DNA of 22,841 nt, taken from DAOMOD01 sp035444205. Lineage in GTDB: Bacteria; Pseudomonadota; Gammaproteobacteria; Xanthomonadales; BPKI01. Both the position numbers and the translations under genes were made by a program. The stretch spans positions 1-22,841 of the forward strand of contig DAOMOD010000046.1 in assembly GCA_035444205.1 (NCBI GenBank), written 5' to 3'. Below are positions 21,527 through 22,841 of this stretch, one piece after another; position 1 is the stretch's first letter; every line of letters begins with the position of its first letter. Under the pieces are notes generated by a model. The model was given only the letters and a program-made list of their open reading frames with translations. It had not been told where the DNA came from and searched no databases.

Positions 21527-22841
<1,315 letters not shown>

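Overview
The window is GC-rich bacterial chromosome, most likely from a gammaproteobacterium of the Xanthomonadales/Lysobacterales (a Rhodanobacteraceae or Lysobacteraceae relative). This rests on the codon bias, the dispersed palindromes of the GTAGGAGCCCAC and GGGTAAGCG types, exported proteins ending in a GxFxxGFE tail, and the overall gene repertoire. It is inference from recognised families, not a database match. No rRNA, tRNA, CRISPR array, transposase or prophage gene was seen.

Left part (1-9.3 kb), accessory in character. It opens with the 3' part of an exported ice-binding-like (DUF3494) protein, followed by a ParD/ParE-type toxin-antitoxin pair and an HNH endonuclease gene that has lost its middle. 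Next comes a two-gene unit of a fold-type-IV aminotransferase and a sulfotransferase-like protein. A convergent minus-strand operon follows, encoding an exported beta-helix protein, an exported Trp-repeat protein and a VOC/PhnB-like protein. An IlvX-like ThDP enzyme comes next, then a Fic-family gene whose catalytic core has been deleted.

Middle part (9.3-17.2 kb). A minus-strand pair encodes a COG3573-type FAD dehydrogenase and an LldD-like FMN 2-hydroxyacid dehydrogenase. A MarR-GNAT fusion regulator diverges from it. A large exported beta-helix protein with two copies of a C-terminal domain follows. Then comes a MarR / ArsN1-type acetyltransferase / flavoprotein cluster, in which the flavoprotein has also lost its middle.

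Right part (17.2-22.8 kb), conserved in character and all on the minus strand. A GGDEF protein with a cyclic-nucleotide-binding domain, exodeoxyribonuclease III and a UPF0149 protein form one operon. Upstream of it lies the glyoxylate shunt, with malate synthase A (running off the window) followed by isocitrate lyase.

Main points for a second look: (i) three genes (HNH, Fic, ArsO-like flavoprotein) share the same lesion, with both ends intact, a large clean internal deletion, and the downstream part in the +1 frame; (ii) the aminotransferase and sulfotransferase-like genes match the two halves of a fused plant protein, and the aminotransferase lacks the glutamate that normally contacts the PLP ring nitrogen; (iii) two unrelated exported proteins share a C-terminal GxFxxGFE tail; (iv) palindromic repeats sit at each convergent gene junction and between aceB and aceA, and one supplies the stop codon of lldD; (v) a clear sigma70 promoter with an overlapping MarR-type operator has a degenerate second site before the downstream acetyltransferase; (vi) a long-range 15-bp stem lies between aceA and the GGDEF gene.
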